The notes under the pieces were generated by a model. It had not been told where the DNA came from. It saw nothing but the letters and a program-made list of their open reading frames with translations, and searched no databases. A stretch of DNA of 64,000 bases, from NCBI RefSeq assembly GCF_014198605.1, contig NZ_JACIHU010000004.1. One strand, written 5' to 3'. The stretch is from Rhizobium etli_C (GTDB lineage: Bacteria; Pseudomonadota; Alphaproteobacteria; Rhizobiales; Rhizobiaceae). This document shows, piece by piece, positions 23,992 to 33,290 of this stretch. A program made the position numbers and the translations under genes. Position 1 is the stretch's first letter. Every line of letters starts with the position of its first letter.

Positions 23992-25041
23992 ATGCCGAAT
24001 GCAAGCGCAAACGCAGTGGTGCCGCGCGAGGCGGTGCGCCCTGGGCCTATCGCGGACATCCAGAAGATCGCCCAGCACATGGCGCGTCTCAACATCGCCG
24101 GGCTGCCGCGCAACTATGAACTCTTCCATGAGGCGATCGTCGGGCTCAACGGAGGCCTCGCACAGGATATCGCCGCACTCGGACCTCAGCCGCAACAAGC
24201 GATGCTTGACGAGCTCGGGCTGAAATACCGCCTCGTCGGCCATTGCGGGCTGGCGGGCGAGACGTCGCGGAACGAGGCGAGCCGGTTGCTGCGCGAGGTG
24301 GCGGAGAGGCTTGCCGAAGGGCTGCGGCACCGGGATGCCTTCGCGCGCGCCTGCGACACGATCCTGAAATCCGTCTCCAGTCATGAAGACCAGAGCCTTG
24401 CCGCCTTCATCGGCGAACTCGACTACCTCTCGGCCTCGGTGACGAGCGTGTCGTCGGCGGAGATGCAAATCGGCGCCAGGCTGGCCGATGACATCAAGAG
24501 GCTGGAAACGCTCGAGCGCGGCATTTCGGCGATGCAAGCGGCCGCCGTCGCCGACAGGATCACCGGACTTCCCAATCGCATTGCGCTCAACCGCGTGATC
24601 GCCGACCTCTACGAGCGCGAAGAGGGTGCCGCCGGCAGTGCGCTTGTCATGGTCGATGTCGACAATTTCACCGATCTCAATGAGAGATATGGCACGCCGG
24701 CAGGCAACAAGCTCTTGAAGAAGCTCGCCGGCCTCTTCCAAAAGTCGGTGAAGAAGAACGACTTCGTCGCCCGCACCGAGGCGGACGAATTCGCCTTGCT
24801 GTTTTCCAATGTCGGCATGCAGGATGCGATGGCGATTGCCGAGCGCCTGCGCGCCTCCGTCGAAGACAATCTGGTCTTCGCGACCTCAGATAAGGGCGAT
24901 AGCGGCAGGCTGACCATCTCGGTCGGCGTGGCGCTCAGCACGGACGCGGCAACACCGGGGCAGTTGCAGGCCAATGCCCGCGTCGCCCTTCTCGCCGCTC
25001 AATCGAACCCGCGCCAGCCGGTGCAGGCCTTCGGCCGCTGA
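23992..25041 (+). CDS. GGDEF-domain protein with degenerate active site
   Basis: A 349-residue protein with a helical N-terminal half (about residues 1-180) and a GGDEF fold (DRITGLPNRIALN near 187, VMVDVDNFTDLNERYG near 220, SVGVALS near 308). The signature position reads TEADEF rather than GGDEF/GGEEF, so both Gly residues that hold GTP are changed and diguanylate cyclase activity is doubtful; it may bind c-di-GMP or GTP instead. No membrane segment is evident. A GAGG motif precedes the ATG. Confidence 0.85.
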   Translation: MPNASANAVVPREAVRPGPIADIQKIAQHMARLNIAGLPRNYELFHEAIVGLNGGLAQDIAALGPQPQQAMLDELGLKYRLVGHCGLAGETSRNEASRLLREVAERLAEGLRHRDAFARACDTILKSVSSHEDQSLAAFIGELDYLSASVTSVSSAEMQIGARLADDIKRLETLERGISAMQAAAVADRITGLPNRIALNRVIADLYEREEGAAGSALVMVDVDNFTDLNERYGTPAGNKLLKKLAGLFQKSVKKNDFVARTEADEFALLFSNVGMQDAMAIAERLRASVEDNLVFATSDKGDSGRLTISVGVALSTDAATPGQLQANARVALLAAQSNPRQPVQAFGR

Positions 25042-25049
25042 AGCGCGGC

Positions 25050-25088
25050 GCGGACAAGTGAACTTGCCGTGGCGGACAAGTGGCTTGC
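25050..25088. promoter_or_regulatory. Tandem dyads upstream of the ABC-F gene
   Basis: GCGGACAAGTGAACTTGC (25050-25067) is repeated 22 nt downstream as GCGGACAAGTGGCTTGC (25072-25088). Each copy holds a dyad (CAAGT-GA-ACTTG; CAAG-TGG-CTTG). Spacing of two helical turns fits a pair of protein sites, 52 nt before the start codon. Confidence 0.4.
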
Positions 25089-25139
25089 GCGGGATGAGCG
25101 CTCTTGCCTTGACGGGCGCTTTCGGCCAAAACGCCGGCC

Positions 25140-27023
25140 ATGATCACGCTCACCGAAATTTCCGCCCGCATCGCCGGGCGCCTGCTTCTCGACAATGCCA
25201 GCCTGTCGCTGCCGTCGGGCACCAAGGCCGGCCTCGTCGGCCGCAACGGCGCCGGCAAGTCCACGCTGTTTCGCGTCATTACCGGCGATCTCGGCTCGGA
25301 GACCGGATCGGTGTCGATCCCGAAGGCGGCGCGCATCGGCCAGGTGGCTCAGGAAGCGCCGGGAACCGAGCAGCCCCTGATCGAGATCGTGCTTGCCGCC
25401 GACAAGGAGCGCGCGGCCCTGCTTGCCGAAGCGGAAACGGCGAGCGATCCACACCGCATCGCCGAAATCCAGATGCGCCTCGTCGATATCGATGCGCATT
25501 CGGCCGAGGCGCGCGCCGCGAGCATCCTCGCCGGCCTCGGCTTCGACAGGGAAGCGCAGGCCCGGCCCGCCTCCTCCTTCTCGGGCGGCTGGCGCATGCG
25601 CGTGGCGCTCGCCGCCGTGCTGTTTGCCGAGCCGGACTTGCTTCTGCTCGACGAGCCGACCAACTATCTCGACCTCGAAGGCACGATGTGGCTGGAGGAT
25701 TATATCCGCCGCTATCCGCATACGGTCATCATCATCAGCCACGACCGCGACCTCCTGAACAATGCGGTCAATTCCATCGTCCATCTCGACCAGAGAAAGC
25801 TCACCTTCTACCGCGGCAATTACGACCAGTTCGAGCGGCAGAAAGCGGAAGCCGACGAACTGCAGACGAAGGCCAAGGCCAAGAACGAGGCGGCACGCAA
25901 ACATCTGCAGAGCTTTATCGATCGCTTCAAGGCCAAGGCCTCCAAGGCCCGGCAGGCGCAATCGCGCGTCAAGGCGCTCGAGCGCATGGGCACGGTTGCG
26001 GCTGTTATCGAGGACCACGTGCAGCCGATCACCTTTCCCGAGCCCGAGAAGCAGCCGGCCTCGCCGATCGTCGCGGTCCAGGGCGGCGCCGTCGGCTACC
26101 AGCCGGGCAAGCCGATCCTGAAGAACCTCAACCTGCGCATCGACAATGACGATCGCATTGCCCTGCTCGGTTCGAACGGCAACGGCAAATCGACCTTCGC
26201 GAAATTCATCTCCGGCAGGCTTGCCCCGCAGAGTGGCGAAGTGAAGCTTGCGCCCTCCCTGAAGATCGGCTTTTTCGCGCAGCACCAGCTCGACGACCTC
26301 ATCCCCGAGCAGTCGGCGGTAGAGCATGTGCGGCGGCTGATGCCTGGCGACCCGGAGGCCAAGGTGCGCGCCCGTGTCGCCCAGATGGGACTGGCGACCG
26401 AGAAGATGGCGACGGCGGCCAAGGATCTTTCCGGCGGCGAAAAAGCCCGCCTGCTGATGGGGCTTGCCGCCTTCCATGCGCCGAACCTGCTCATCCTCGA
26501 CGAGCCGACCAACCATCTCGACATCGACAGCCGGCGCGCACTGATCGAGGCGCTGAACGATTACGAAGGCGCCGTCATCCTGATCTCGCACGATCGTCAC
26601 CTGATCGAGGCGACGGTCGACCGGCTGTGGCTGGTCAACGGCGGCACCGTCACCGCCTTCGAAGGCGATATGGACGAATATCGTGACCTGATCGTCGCCT
26701 CGGGCAAAAAAAAAGAAGAAAAGCCGCAGCCGGCTGACGATGCGACATCCAAGGCCGATCAACGCAAGCTCAATGCGGAGAGGCGCGCCTCGCTGACGCC
26801 GCTGAAGAAAAAGATCAACGAAATCGAATCCTTGACGGCGAAGCTGGAGAAACAGATTCAGGCGCTTGACGCGGAACTTGCAAATCCCGCTCTCTACGAA
26901 AAGACGCCCGCCAAGGCCGCCGAAAAGGTAAAGCAGCGCGGCGAGGCCGCGGCAAAACTCGCTGCTGCCGAGGAAGAATGGCTGATGCTGTCGTCGGAAT
27001 ACGAAGAAGCGATGGCGGGATAG
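25140..27023 (+). CDS. ABC-F family ATPase (YheS/Uup type)
   Basis: A soluble protein of 627 residues with two ABC domains and no membrane segment. Walker A motifs are GRNGAGKST (34-42) and GSNGNGKST (about 344); signatures FSGGWRMR and LSGGEKAR; Walker B LLLLDEPTNYLD and LLILDEPTNHLD. A charged linker rich in Lys/Ala joins the domains, and a C-terminal coiled coil (after a KKKEEK stretch) is as in YheS/Uup. Such proteins act on the ribosome E site. It is preceded by the tandem dyads at 25050-25088. Confidence 0.93.
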   Translation: MITLTEISARIAGRLLLDNASLSLPSGTKAGLVGRNGAGKSTLFRVITGDLGSETGSVSIPKAARIGQVAQEAPGTEQPLIEIVLAADKERAALLAEAETASDPHRIAEIQMRLVDIDAHSAEARAASILAGLGFDREAQARPASSFSGGWRMRVALAAVLFAEPDLLLLDEPTNYLDLEGTMWLEDYIRRYPHTVIIISHDRDLLNNAVNSIVHLDQRKLTFYRGNYDQFERQKAEADELQTKAKAKNEAARKHLQSFIDRFKAKASKARQAQSRVKALERMGTVAAVIEDHVQPITFPEPEKQPASPIVAVQGGAVGYQPGKPILKNLNLRIDNDDRIALLGSNGNGKSTFAKFISGRLAPQSGEVKLAPSLKIGFFAQHQLDDLIPEQSAVEHVRRLMPGDPEAKVRARVAQMGLATEKMATAAKDLSGGEKARLLMGLAAFHAPNLLILDEPTNHLDIDSRRALIEALNDYEGAVILISHDRHLIEATVDRLWLVNGGTVTAFEGDMDEYRDLIVASGKKKEEKPQPADDATSKADQRKLNAERRASLTPLKKKINEIESLTAKLEKQIQALDAELANPALYEKTPAKAAEKVKQRGEAAAKLAAAEEEWLMLSSEYEEAMAG

Positions 27024-27092
27024 CCACAGTCCTGACGAAAGCGCGGCGAAGTGGCGCGCATCAAGACAATTCCCGGCGATCTCAACCGATCG

Positions 27093-27100
27093 TTAACCAT
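27093..27100 (+). promoter_or_regulatory. Possible CtrA half-site
   Basis: TTAACCAT, the preferred half-site of the cell-cycle regulator CtrA, lies 51 nt before the deacetylase ATG. The second half seven bases on is TCGA, not TTAA, so only one half matches. Confidence 0.3.
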
Positions 27101-27150
27101 AATTCGAAAGGTTGTCTCAACATTCATTACCGATTTGTTGAGCCCTTTCC

Positions 27151-27993
27151 ATGCATCGCTTTTTCGTCCTGGCTTGCATCGCCCTTACGGCCGCCCTCTC
27201 CGCCTGCAGCACGACCAGACAAGCCCCCGACACATCGATCAAGACCTCCTCGGTGATCGCCCCCGAGGAGCGCAAACTCGCCTATGCCGACAACGAAGCG
27301 GCGCCGCGCATGACCGGCTGGCACCATCTGGCCGGACGGACGCTGGAAGTCTCCTCGCTCGCCGATCTCAAGCTGCAGGACAAGGAAGTGATCCTGAGCT
27401 TCGACGACGGCCCGATCCCGGGCCGGACCGACAAGGTGCTGGCGATCCTCGACCAGTTCGGCGTCAAGGGCGCCTTCATGATGGTCGGCGCGATGGCCGA
27501 GATGCACCCGGCGCTCGCCCGCAAGGTGGCGATGGACGGCAACACGATCGGCAGCCACACCTATGACCATGCCGACCTCAGCTCGCTGAGTTTCGACGCG
27601 GCGATGGCGGAGGTGATAAAGGGCCAGTTGGCGGTGACCAAGGCGACGGGAAGCGATGTCTCCTTCTTCCGCTTCCCCTATCTTTCCGAGAGCCACAGGC
27701 TGCGCGCCGCGATCGCCATGCGTGACATGGTGATCATGGATGTCGACATCGACAGCAAGGACTATTTCGCCACGACGCCGGCCTCCGTCACGCAGCGGAC
27801 GATGGACCAGTTGCATAAGCGCGGCCACGGCATCATTCTCATGCATGACATCCACAAGCGCACGGCGAAGATGCTGCCGACCCTGCTTTCGAAACTTGAA
27901 GCCGAAGGCTACAAGGTCGTGACGCTGAAGTTCAAGAAGACGCAGGCCCCGACCAACCTCGTCGCCTCGGCCAACGTCGTGATGACTCGCTAA
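27151..27993 (+). CDS. Polysaccharide deacetylase lipoprotein
   Basis: A 280-residue NodB-fold protein with a lipoprotein signal (lipobox LSAC, Cys near residue 19). The catalytic motifs are present: SFDDGPIPGRTDKVL (Asp-Asp), SHTYDHADLSS (metal H-x3-H), RFPYLSES, and LMHDIH. It probably removes acetyl groups from an envelope or surface polysaccharide, facing the periplasm. It is expressed alone between the ABC-F and peptidase genes; the substrate is unknown. Confidence 0.9.
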   Translation: MHRFFVLACIALTAALSACSTTRQAPDTSIKTSSVIAPEERKLAYADNEAAPRMTGWHHLAGRTLEVSSLADLKLQDKEVILSFDDGPIPGRTDKVLAILDQFGVKGAFMMVGAMAEMHPALARKVAMDGNTIGSHTYDHADLSSLSFDAAMAEVIKGQLAVTKATGSDVSFFRFPYLSESHRLRAAIAMRDMVIMDVDIDSKDYFATTPASVTQRTMDQLHKRGHGIILMHDIHKRTAKMLPTLLSKLEAEGYKVVTLKFKKTQAPTNLVASANVVMTR

Positions 27994-28061
27994 CGCGGGT
28001 TGTCAACTCGATACCAGCTGCCTAGATCTGTTCGACGTCAACGGAAGCCGGCAGGTTGGAC

Positions 28062-30122
28062 ATGAACCTTCATCTCGAAGCGGACGAGGATCCGCGTACC
28101 CGCCTATTCATCGACGAGCATAACCGAGTTTCCGATGCGGCATTGCGAACGCCGGAATTCGCTGAGGATCGTGATGCGATCAAGGCGCTGATCGAGCGGC
28201 AGGACCGGCTGATCGTGCCGATGCGCCGCGGCGGGTGGCTGTTTGATTTCCGCCAGTCCAAGGACAATCCGCTCGGGGTCTGGCTGCGCCTGCCGGCCGA
28301 TCGGCAGCCGTTGCCGGAGGCCGATTGGGAGGAGGTCTTCGATCTCGATGCCTTCTGCGTCGGCGAAGGCAAGCGCTGGACCTGGCGCGGCGTCGTCACC
28401 TGCCCCTGGGAACCGACGCGCGTGCTGCTCACGCTTTCGGACGGCGGCTCAGACCTTGTCCGCCTGCTCGAATTCGACGCAGAGAACAAAGAGATCGTGA
28501 CGGGCGGGTTCGACACGCCGGCGGCGCGATCGCATGCCAATTGGCTAAGCCGCGGCGAGATCTGCTATTTCGGTTCGATCGACCGATTTTCGGCGACCCG
28601 TTCGGGATGGCCGCGCGTGGGGCGGCGATTGAAACGCGGCCAGCGGCCGGAAGATGCCGCCATCCTCTTCGAAGCCGCCGACGAGGACGTCTATGGCTTC
28701 AATCTCGTTATCGACCCTGCCCTGTCGGGCACCTCGGCGGATGCCGGCTTGATCGACATCTTCGTCGCCGCGCACGAGATCGGCGTCGCCAGCGCCTACC
28801 AGATATCCGATGACGGCGGGCAACGGCGCATCGACCTGCCTAAGGAGGCGGACTTTCAGTTCAACCACGACCACTGCCTCTGGCGGGCAAAGACCGACGA
28901 GCGCGTTGCGACAGGCAGCCTGGTGCTGCAGCGCTTCGATCCGAACTCTGAGACAGTTCCGCTCGGGCCGGAGCGGATCTTGTTTCAACCCGGTGAAGGT
29001 CAGTCGATCTCGCAGATGATGCTGATGCGCGAGTGGTGCGTGTTCATCGTCTCCGATCGGCTGCGCCCGCGTCTCATGGTGCTCGACCTGACGAAGCCCG
29101 ATGCCGAACAGCGGGAAATCGCGCTGCCGGCGGATATGCAGACGGCTCATTTCAGGCCGCTCTATGCGGATCTGCATCTTGGCGACGACACGCTCTACAT
29201 CGTCGGTCAGGGTTTCCTGCAGCCGCCCACCTGCTATCGCCTCGAACTCTCCGATCGCAGCAAGCCGCCCGAGCCGGTGTTCACCGCCGTGGCGCCGAGT
29301 TATTTCGATGCGACCGGCATGTCGTCCGAGCTGCTGGAGGCGATTTCCGAAGACGGAACGAGGGTTGCCTATCGGCTGGTGCTGCCGAGACAGTGGACCA
29401 AGGGCGCGCTGCCGGTGCTGATCTACGGCTATGGCGGCTTCGACGTTGCGCTGTCGCCGAATTATTCCGGCGTGACCGGTCGCTGGCTTGAGCAAGGTGG
29501 CGCCTATGTCCAAGCTTATATCCGCGGCGGCGGTGAATTCGGGCCTGACTGGTATCGCAGCGCCAAACGGCAGGGGCGAGACCGGGCCTTTGCCGATTTC
29601 GTCGCCATCGCCCGCGATCTCGTCGCCCGCGGCTACACCGTGCCGTCGCGGATCGCCTGCCAGGGCGGCAGCAATGGCGGCCTGCTGACCGGCGTAATGC
29701 TGACGCGCTATCCGCACGATTTCGGCGCGATCTGGTGCCAGGTGCCGGTGCTCGATATGACCCGCTTCCACCTGTTCAGCGCAGGGCAGGCCTGGATGGA
29801 CGAATATGGCGATCCGGAGGTCCAGGTGGATCGGGACTTCATGCTCGGTTATTCGCCGCTTCACAATGTCAGGCCGGCGAGCGAGATCGCCTATCCGACG
29901 ATCTATATCGAAAGCTCCACCAACGACGACCGTGTGCACCCCTCGCATGCACGCCGCTTTGCCGCGCGGCTGGAGGAGGAAGGACACAAGCCGCTCTTCC
30001 ATGAATTCGGCCTCGGCGGCCATGGCGGCGACGGCGATTCGCAAGAGCGCGCCGCCCGCGCGGCGATGGGTTACAGCTTCCTTCGCCAAACTATCATGAG
30101 GGAGACGGGCCATCATGGGTAG
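28062..30122 (+). CDS. Prolyl oligopeptidase family serine peptidase (S9A)
   Basis: A 686-residue cytosolic peptidase with a beta-propeller half and a C-terminal alpha/beta hydrolase domain. The hydrolase part starts VLIYGYGGFDVALSP, the nucleophile Ser lies in CQGGSNGGLL (about residue 536), the Asp in STNDDRVHPSH (about 623) and the His in GLGGHGG (about 653). It should cut short peptides after Pro or basic residues, as in prolyl oligopeptidase/oligopeptidase B. I chose ATG 28062; a TTG two codons earlier also opens the frame. No signal peptide is seen. Confidence 0.92.
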   Translation: MNLHLEADEDPRTRLFIDEHNRVSDAALRTPEFAEDRDAIKALIERQDRLIVPMRRGGWLFDFRQSKDNPLGVWLRLPADRQPLPEADWEEVFDLDAFCVGEGKRWTWRGVVTCPWEPTRVLLTLSDGGSDLVRLLEFDAENKEIVTGGFDTPAARSHANWLSRGEICYFGSIDRFSATRSGWPRVGRRLKRGQRPEDAAILFEAADEDVYGFNLVIDPALSGTSADAGLIDIFVAAHEIGVASAYQISDDGGQRRIDLPKEADFQFNHDHCLWRAKTDERVATGSLVLQRFDPNSETVPLGPERILFQPGEGQSISQMMLMREWCVFIVSDRLRPRLMVLDLTKPDAEQREIALPADMQTAHFRPLYADLHLGDDTLYIVGQGFLQPPTCYRLELSDRSKPPEPVFTAVAPSYFDATGMSSELLEAISEDGTRVAYRLVLPRQWTKGALPVLIYGYGGFDVALSPNYSGVTGRWLEQGGAYVQAYIRGGGEFGPDWYRSAKRQGRDRAFADFVAIARDLVARGYTVPSRIACQGGSNGGLLTGVMLTRYPHDFGAIWCQVPVLDMTRFHLFSAGQAWMDEYGDPEVQVDRDFMLGYSPLHNVRPASEIAYPTIYIESSTNDDRVHPSHARRFAARLEEEGHKPLFHEFGLGGHGGDGDSQERAARAAMGYSFLRQTIMRETGHHG

Positions 30123-30222
30123 GATGAAGCAATAGAATGAAGGGGAGAGCTTGTCGGCGCTCCTCTTTCTGCTACAAGAAGCGCAATAAATCATACTTTT
30201 CACAGGTTCGAGCGAAACACCC

Positions 30223-31149
30223 ATGTCTCCCATCAATCTCGCCATCGTCGGCGTCGGCAAGATCGTCCGCGACCAGCACCTCCCCTCCATCGCCAAGAAC
30301 GCCGATTTCAAACTCGTCGCCACGGCCAGCCGCCACGGCACGGTCGAAGGCATCAACAGCTATACGACGATCGAGGCGATGCTCGACTCCGAGCCTTCGA
30401 TCGACGCCGTTTCGCTCTGCATGCCGCCGCAATACCGCTACGAGGCCGCTTATAAGGCGCTTGTCGCCGGCAAGCACGTCTTCCTGGAAAAGCCGCCCGG
30501 CGCGACGCTGAGCGAAGTGGCCGATCTCGAGGCGCTTGCCGCAAAGCAGGGCGCGTCGCTGTTTGCCAGCTGGCATTCGCGCTATGCGCCAGCGGTCGAG
30601 GCCGCCAAGGCGTTTCTTGCTGCGACGACGATCAAGAGCGTGCATGTGATCTGGAAAGAGGATGTCCGCCACTGGCATCCGAACCAGGAATGGATCTGGC
30701 AGGCCGGCGGTCTCGGCGTTTTCGATCCCGGCATCAATGCTCTGTCGATCGTCACCCACATCCTGCCGCGGCCGATCTTCATCACCGAGGCGGTGCTCGA
30801 ATTTCCCGAAAACCGCGATGCGCCGATCGCCGCCGACATTCATTTCCGCAACGCCGACGGCCTGCCGGTTCGCGCCGAATTCGACTGGCGCCAGACCGGC
30901 AAGCAGAGCTGGGACATTGTCGCCGAAACGGCAGCCGGCCAGATGGTGCTTGCCGAAGGCGGCGCCAAGCTTTCGATCAACGGGACGCTGACCTTCGCCG
31001 AACCGGAGCAGGAATATCCCTCGCTCTACCGTCGCTTTGCCGAAATCATCAAGGCCGGCAAATCGGATGTCGATCTGGCGCCGCTGCGCCACGTCGCCGA
31101 CGCCTTCATGCTCGGCAAGCGGAAATTCGTCGAAGCCTTCCACGATTGA
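30223..31149 (+). CDS. D-galactose/L-arabinose 1-dehydrogenase (Gfo/Idh/MocA family)
   Basis: A 308-residue NAD(P)-dependent sugar dehydrogenase. The Rossmann start is LAIVGVGKIVRDQHLPSI, the catalytic Lys is in FLEKPPGATLSEV, and FASWHSRYAPAVEAA, WKEDVRHWHPNQEWIWQAGG and FDPGINALSIVTHILPR closely match what I remember of Azospirillum L-arabinose 1-dehydrogenase and pseudomonad galactose dehydrogenase. It would oxidise aldoses to lactones at C1. No other sugar genes adjoin. It converges with holC. Confidence 0.85.
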   Translation: MSPINLAIVGVGKIVRDQHLPSIAKNADFKLVATASRHGTVEGINSYTTIEAMLDSEPSIDAVSLCMPPQYRYEAAYKALVAGKHVFLEKPPGATLSEVADLEALAAKQGASLFASWHSRYAPAVEAAKAFLAATTIKSVHVIWKEDVRHWHPNQEWIWQAGGLGVFDPGINALSIVTHILPRPIFITEAVLEFPENRDAPIAADIHFRNADGLPVRAEFDWRQTGKQSWDIVAETAAGQMVLAEGGAKLSINGTLTFAEPEQEYPSLYRRFAEIIKAGKSDVDLAPLRHVADAFMLGKRKFVEAFHD

Positions 31150-31160
31150 GCCACTTGGCG

Positions 31161-31190
31161 GTCCTTGCCTGTCAGCCCGACGGCAAGGAC
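31161..31190. terminator. Possible bidirectional hairpin terminator
   Basis: GTCCTTGCC (31161-31169) and GGCAAGGAC (31182-31190) form a 9-bp perfect stem with a 12-nt loop between converging genes. No T tract follows on either strand, so termination is only inferred. Confidence 0.4.
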
Positions 31191-31206
31191 CATCCTGAGG
31201 GCCTGC

Positions 31207-31656
31207 TCAGGCCTTCTTCTCCCATCGTCCTTCCGGCGTCTGCTGCCAATAGGTGAGGTTATGCCCCTCGCCTTTCAGCCTCTTCCATTGCGCGCGCGCC
31301 GCTTCCAGTTGCTCCTGATCGTGACCGTCGAACATGAAGACGATGCGCTCGTAAGGGTCGGCCGGCGGCGGCTCGGCGCCGTCGACGATGAAACGCACCG
31401 TCGCCGCATTCGCGTTGTTCGACGTGACCGTCAAAAGCACCGGCTGGTTCTCGGCGAAATCGGTCTCGTCGGTGCCGTGCGGCAGGAAACTCTCTTCGCG
31501 GAACGTCCAAAGATGCGCATCGAGCGCGTCGCGCCGCGCCGGCTCACGCGTCTGGACGGCGACGCGCCAGCCGCGCTCGACGCTCTTGTCGATGAGCGGC
31601 GGAAGCGCGTCTTCCAGCCTTGTTTCGGTCAGATGATAGAAGAGAATGTCGGTCAT
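31207..31656 (-). CDS. holC: DNA polymerase III chi subunit
   Basis: A 149-residue protein of the HolC family, which links the clamp loader to single-stranded DNA-binding protein. It starts MTDILFYHLTETRLEDALPPL and contains RVAVQTREPARRDALDAHLW and PVLLTVTSNNANAATVRFIVDG, all typical. Its ATG shares one base with the pepA stop (TGATG), the usual pepA-holC arrangement of proteobacteria. Confidence 0.95.
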   Translation of the reverse strand: MTDILFYHLTETRLEDALPPLIDKSVERGWRVAVQTREPARRDALDAHLWTFREESFLPHGTDETDFAENQPVLLTVTSNNANAATVRFIVDGAEPPPADPYERIVFMFDGHDQEQLEAARAQWKRLKGEGHNLTYWQQTPEGRWEKKA

Positions 31657-33146
31657 CAGGCTTCATAGTTGGCGCGAACGAGCTCGTCGAGCAGGCGCAC
31701 GCCGAAGCCCGATCCCCAGGATTGGTTGATCTCGTCCTGCGGCGAGCCCATCGCCGTGCCGGCGATATCGAGATGCGCCCAGGGCGTGTCCTGCACGAAA
31801 CGCTTGAGGAAATGTGCTGCCGTGATCGAGCCGGCCTGGCGGCCGCCGGTGTTCTTCATGTCGGCAAACTTGCTGTCGATCAGCTTGTCGTAATCCTTGC
31901 CGAGCGGCATGCGCCAGAGTTTCTCGTTGGTCGAAAGGCCCGCCGCCGTCAGCTGGCCGGAAAGCTCATCGTCATTGGAGAACAGACCGGCATGCACATT
32001 GCCGAGTGCCACGACGATCGCGCCGGTCAGGGTGGCGAGATTGATCATGAACTGCGGCTTGAAGCGATCATTGCAATACCAGAGCGCGTCGCAGAGCACG
32101 AGGCGGCCCTCGGCATCGGTATTGATCACCTCGATCGTCTGGCCGGACATGGAGGTGACGATATCGCCGGGACGCTGGGCGTTGCCATCAGGCATGTTCT
32201 CGACCAGGCCGATGATGCCAACGGCGTTGACGGCGGCCTTGCGGGAGGCGAGCACATGCATCAAGCCGGTTACGGCGGCGGCGCCGCCCATATCGCCCTT
32301 CATGTCTTCCATGCCGGCAGCCGGCTTGATCGAAATGCCGCCGGTATCGAAAACGACGCCCTTGCCGATGAAGGCGATCGGACGATCCTTGGATTTGCCG
32401 CCTTTCCACTGCATGACCGCCAGGCGCGGCGGGCGCACGGAACCCTGGGCGACGCCGAGCAAAGCGCCCATGCCGAGACGGCGCATTTCCTTCTCGGTCA
32501 GGATTTCCACGTCGACGCCGAGCTTTTCCAGCTCCTTTGCCCTGGCGGCGAATTCGACGGGGCCAAGCGCATTCGGCGGCTCGTTGACAAGGTCACGGGC
32601 AAGATTGACGCCGCCTGCGATCGCTTCGGAATCGGAAAACGCCTTCTTGGCGCCCGTCGCATCGACGGTGACGATCGTCACCTTGACGGATTTCGCCGGC
32701 TTCTCCTCGTCGTCATTCTTCTTTGTCTTATAGGCATCGAAGCTGTAGCCCCGCAGCAGCATGCCGAGCGCAAAATCAGCGGCCGCACGCGCGTCCGTCG
32801 CCAGGCCGGGCACGTCGAGGAAGATGGCAGCCTTGTCGGTATTCTTGATTTTCGATGCCGCAGCACCGCCGGCCTTCAGCCAGTCATGGGCGGTAAGTTC
32901 GGCCGCCTTGCCAAGACCGAGAACGACGATGCGCTCGACCGGTGCGCCTTCCGGGGCGACGATATCGAGCGCGGCCATGGATTTTCCGGAGAATCGCGCG
33001 ATCTTCGCAGCCTTGGCGATCACCCCTGCCGGATCGGCCGTTTCAGCACCTGCGGCGCCGTCGGCCTCCGCAGTCTTCAACAGGATTGCCAGCCCGCCAT
33101 GGAGCTTCGCCGACTTCGCGAATGAAATTTCAAACTTTGCTGACAT
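31656..33146 (-). CDS. pepA: Leucyl aminopeptidase
   Basis: A cytosolic M17 aminopeptidase of 496 residues. The C-terminal catalytic domain holds GKGVVFDTGGISIKP (metal Lys/Asp) and the family signature NTDAEGRLVL. In related bacteria PepA also binds DNA. I chose the ATG at 33146 (MSAKFEISFAKSAKLHGGLA); the longer frame adds a non-conserved 27 residues. Translation of holC is coupled to its stop. Confidence 0.96.
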   Translation of the reverse strand: MSAKFEISFAKSAKLHGGLAILLKTAEADGAAGAETADPAGVIAKAAKIARFSGKSMAALDIVAPEGAPVERIVVLGLGKAAELTAHDWLKAGGAAASKIKNTDKAAIFLDVPGLATDARAAADFALGMLLRGYSFDAYKTKKNDDEEKPAKSVKVTIVTVDATGAKKAFSDSEAIAGGVNLARDLVNEPPNALGPVEFAARAKELEKLGVDVEILTEKEMRRLGMGALLGVAQGSVRPPRLAVMQWKGGKSKDRPIAFIGKGVVFDTGGISIKPAAGMEDMKGDMGGAAAVTGLMHVLASRKAAVNAVGIIGLVENMPDGNAQRPGDIVTSMSGQTIEVINTDAEGRLVLCDALWYCNDRFKPQFMINLATLTGAIVVALGNVHAGLFSNDDELSGQLTAAGLSTNEKLWRMPLGKDYDKLIDSKFADMKNTGGRQAGSITAAHFLKRFVQDTPWAHLDIAGTAMGSPQDEINQSWGSGFGVRLLDELVRANYEA

Positions 33147-33290
33147 GTCTTCTCCGCTGGGATTCTCTGAAATCCGTCCCTGGCGGATAATTTCGCGTTT
33201 GTCGGGTCTGTCAATGGCTTGCGACACTTGTTATGGTCGCCCGCGGCCGTCCAGGCCCACATGTTTTCGTCAGTTTCGTAGATATTCGCG

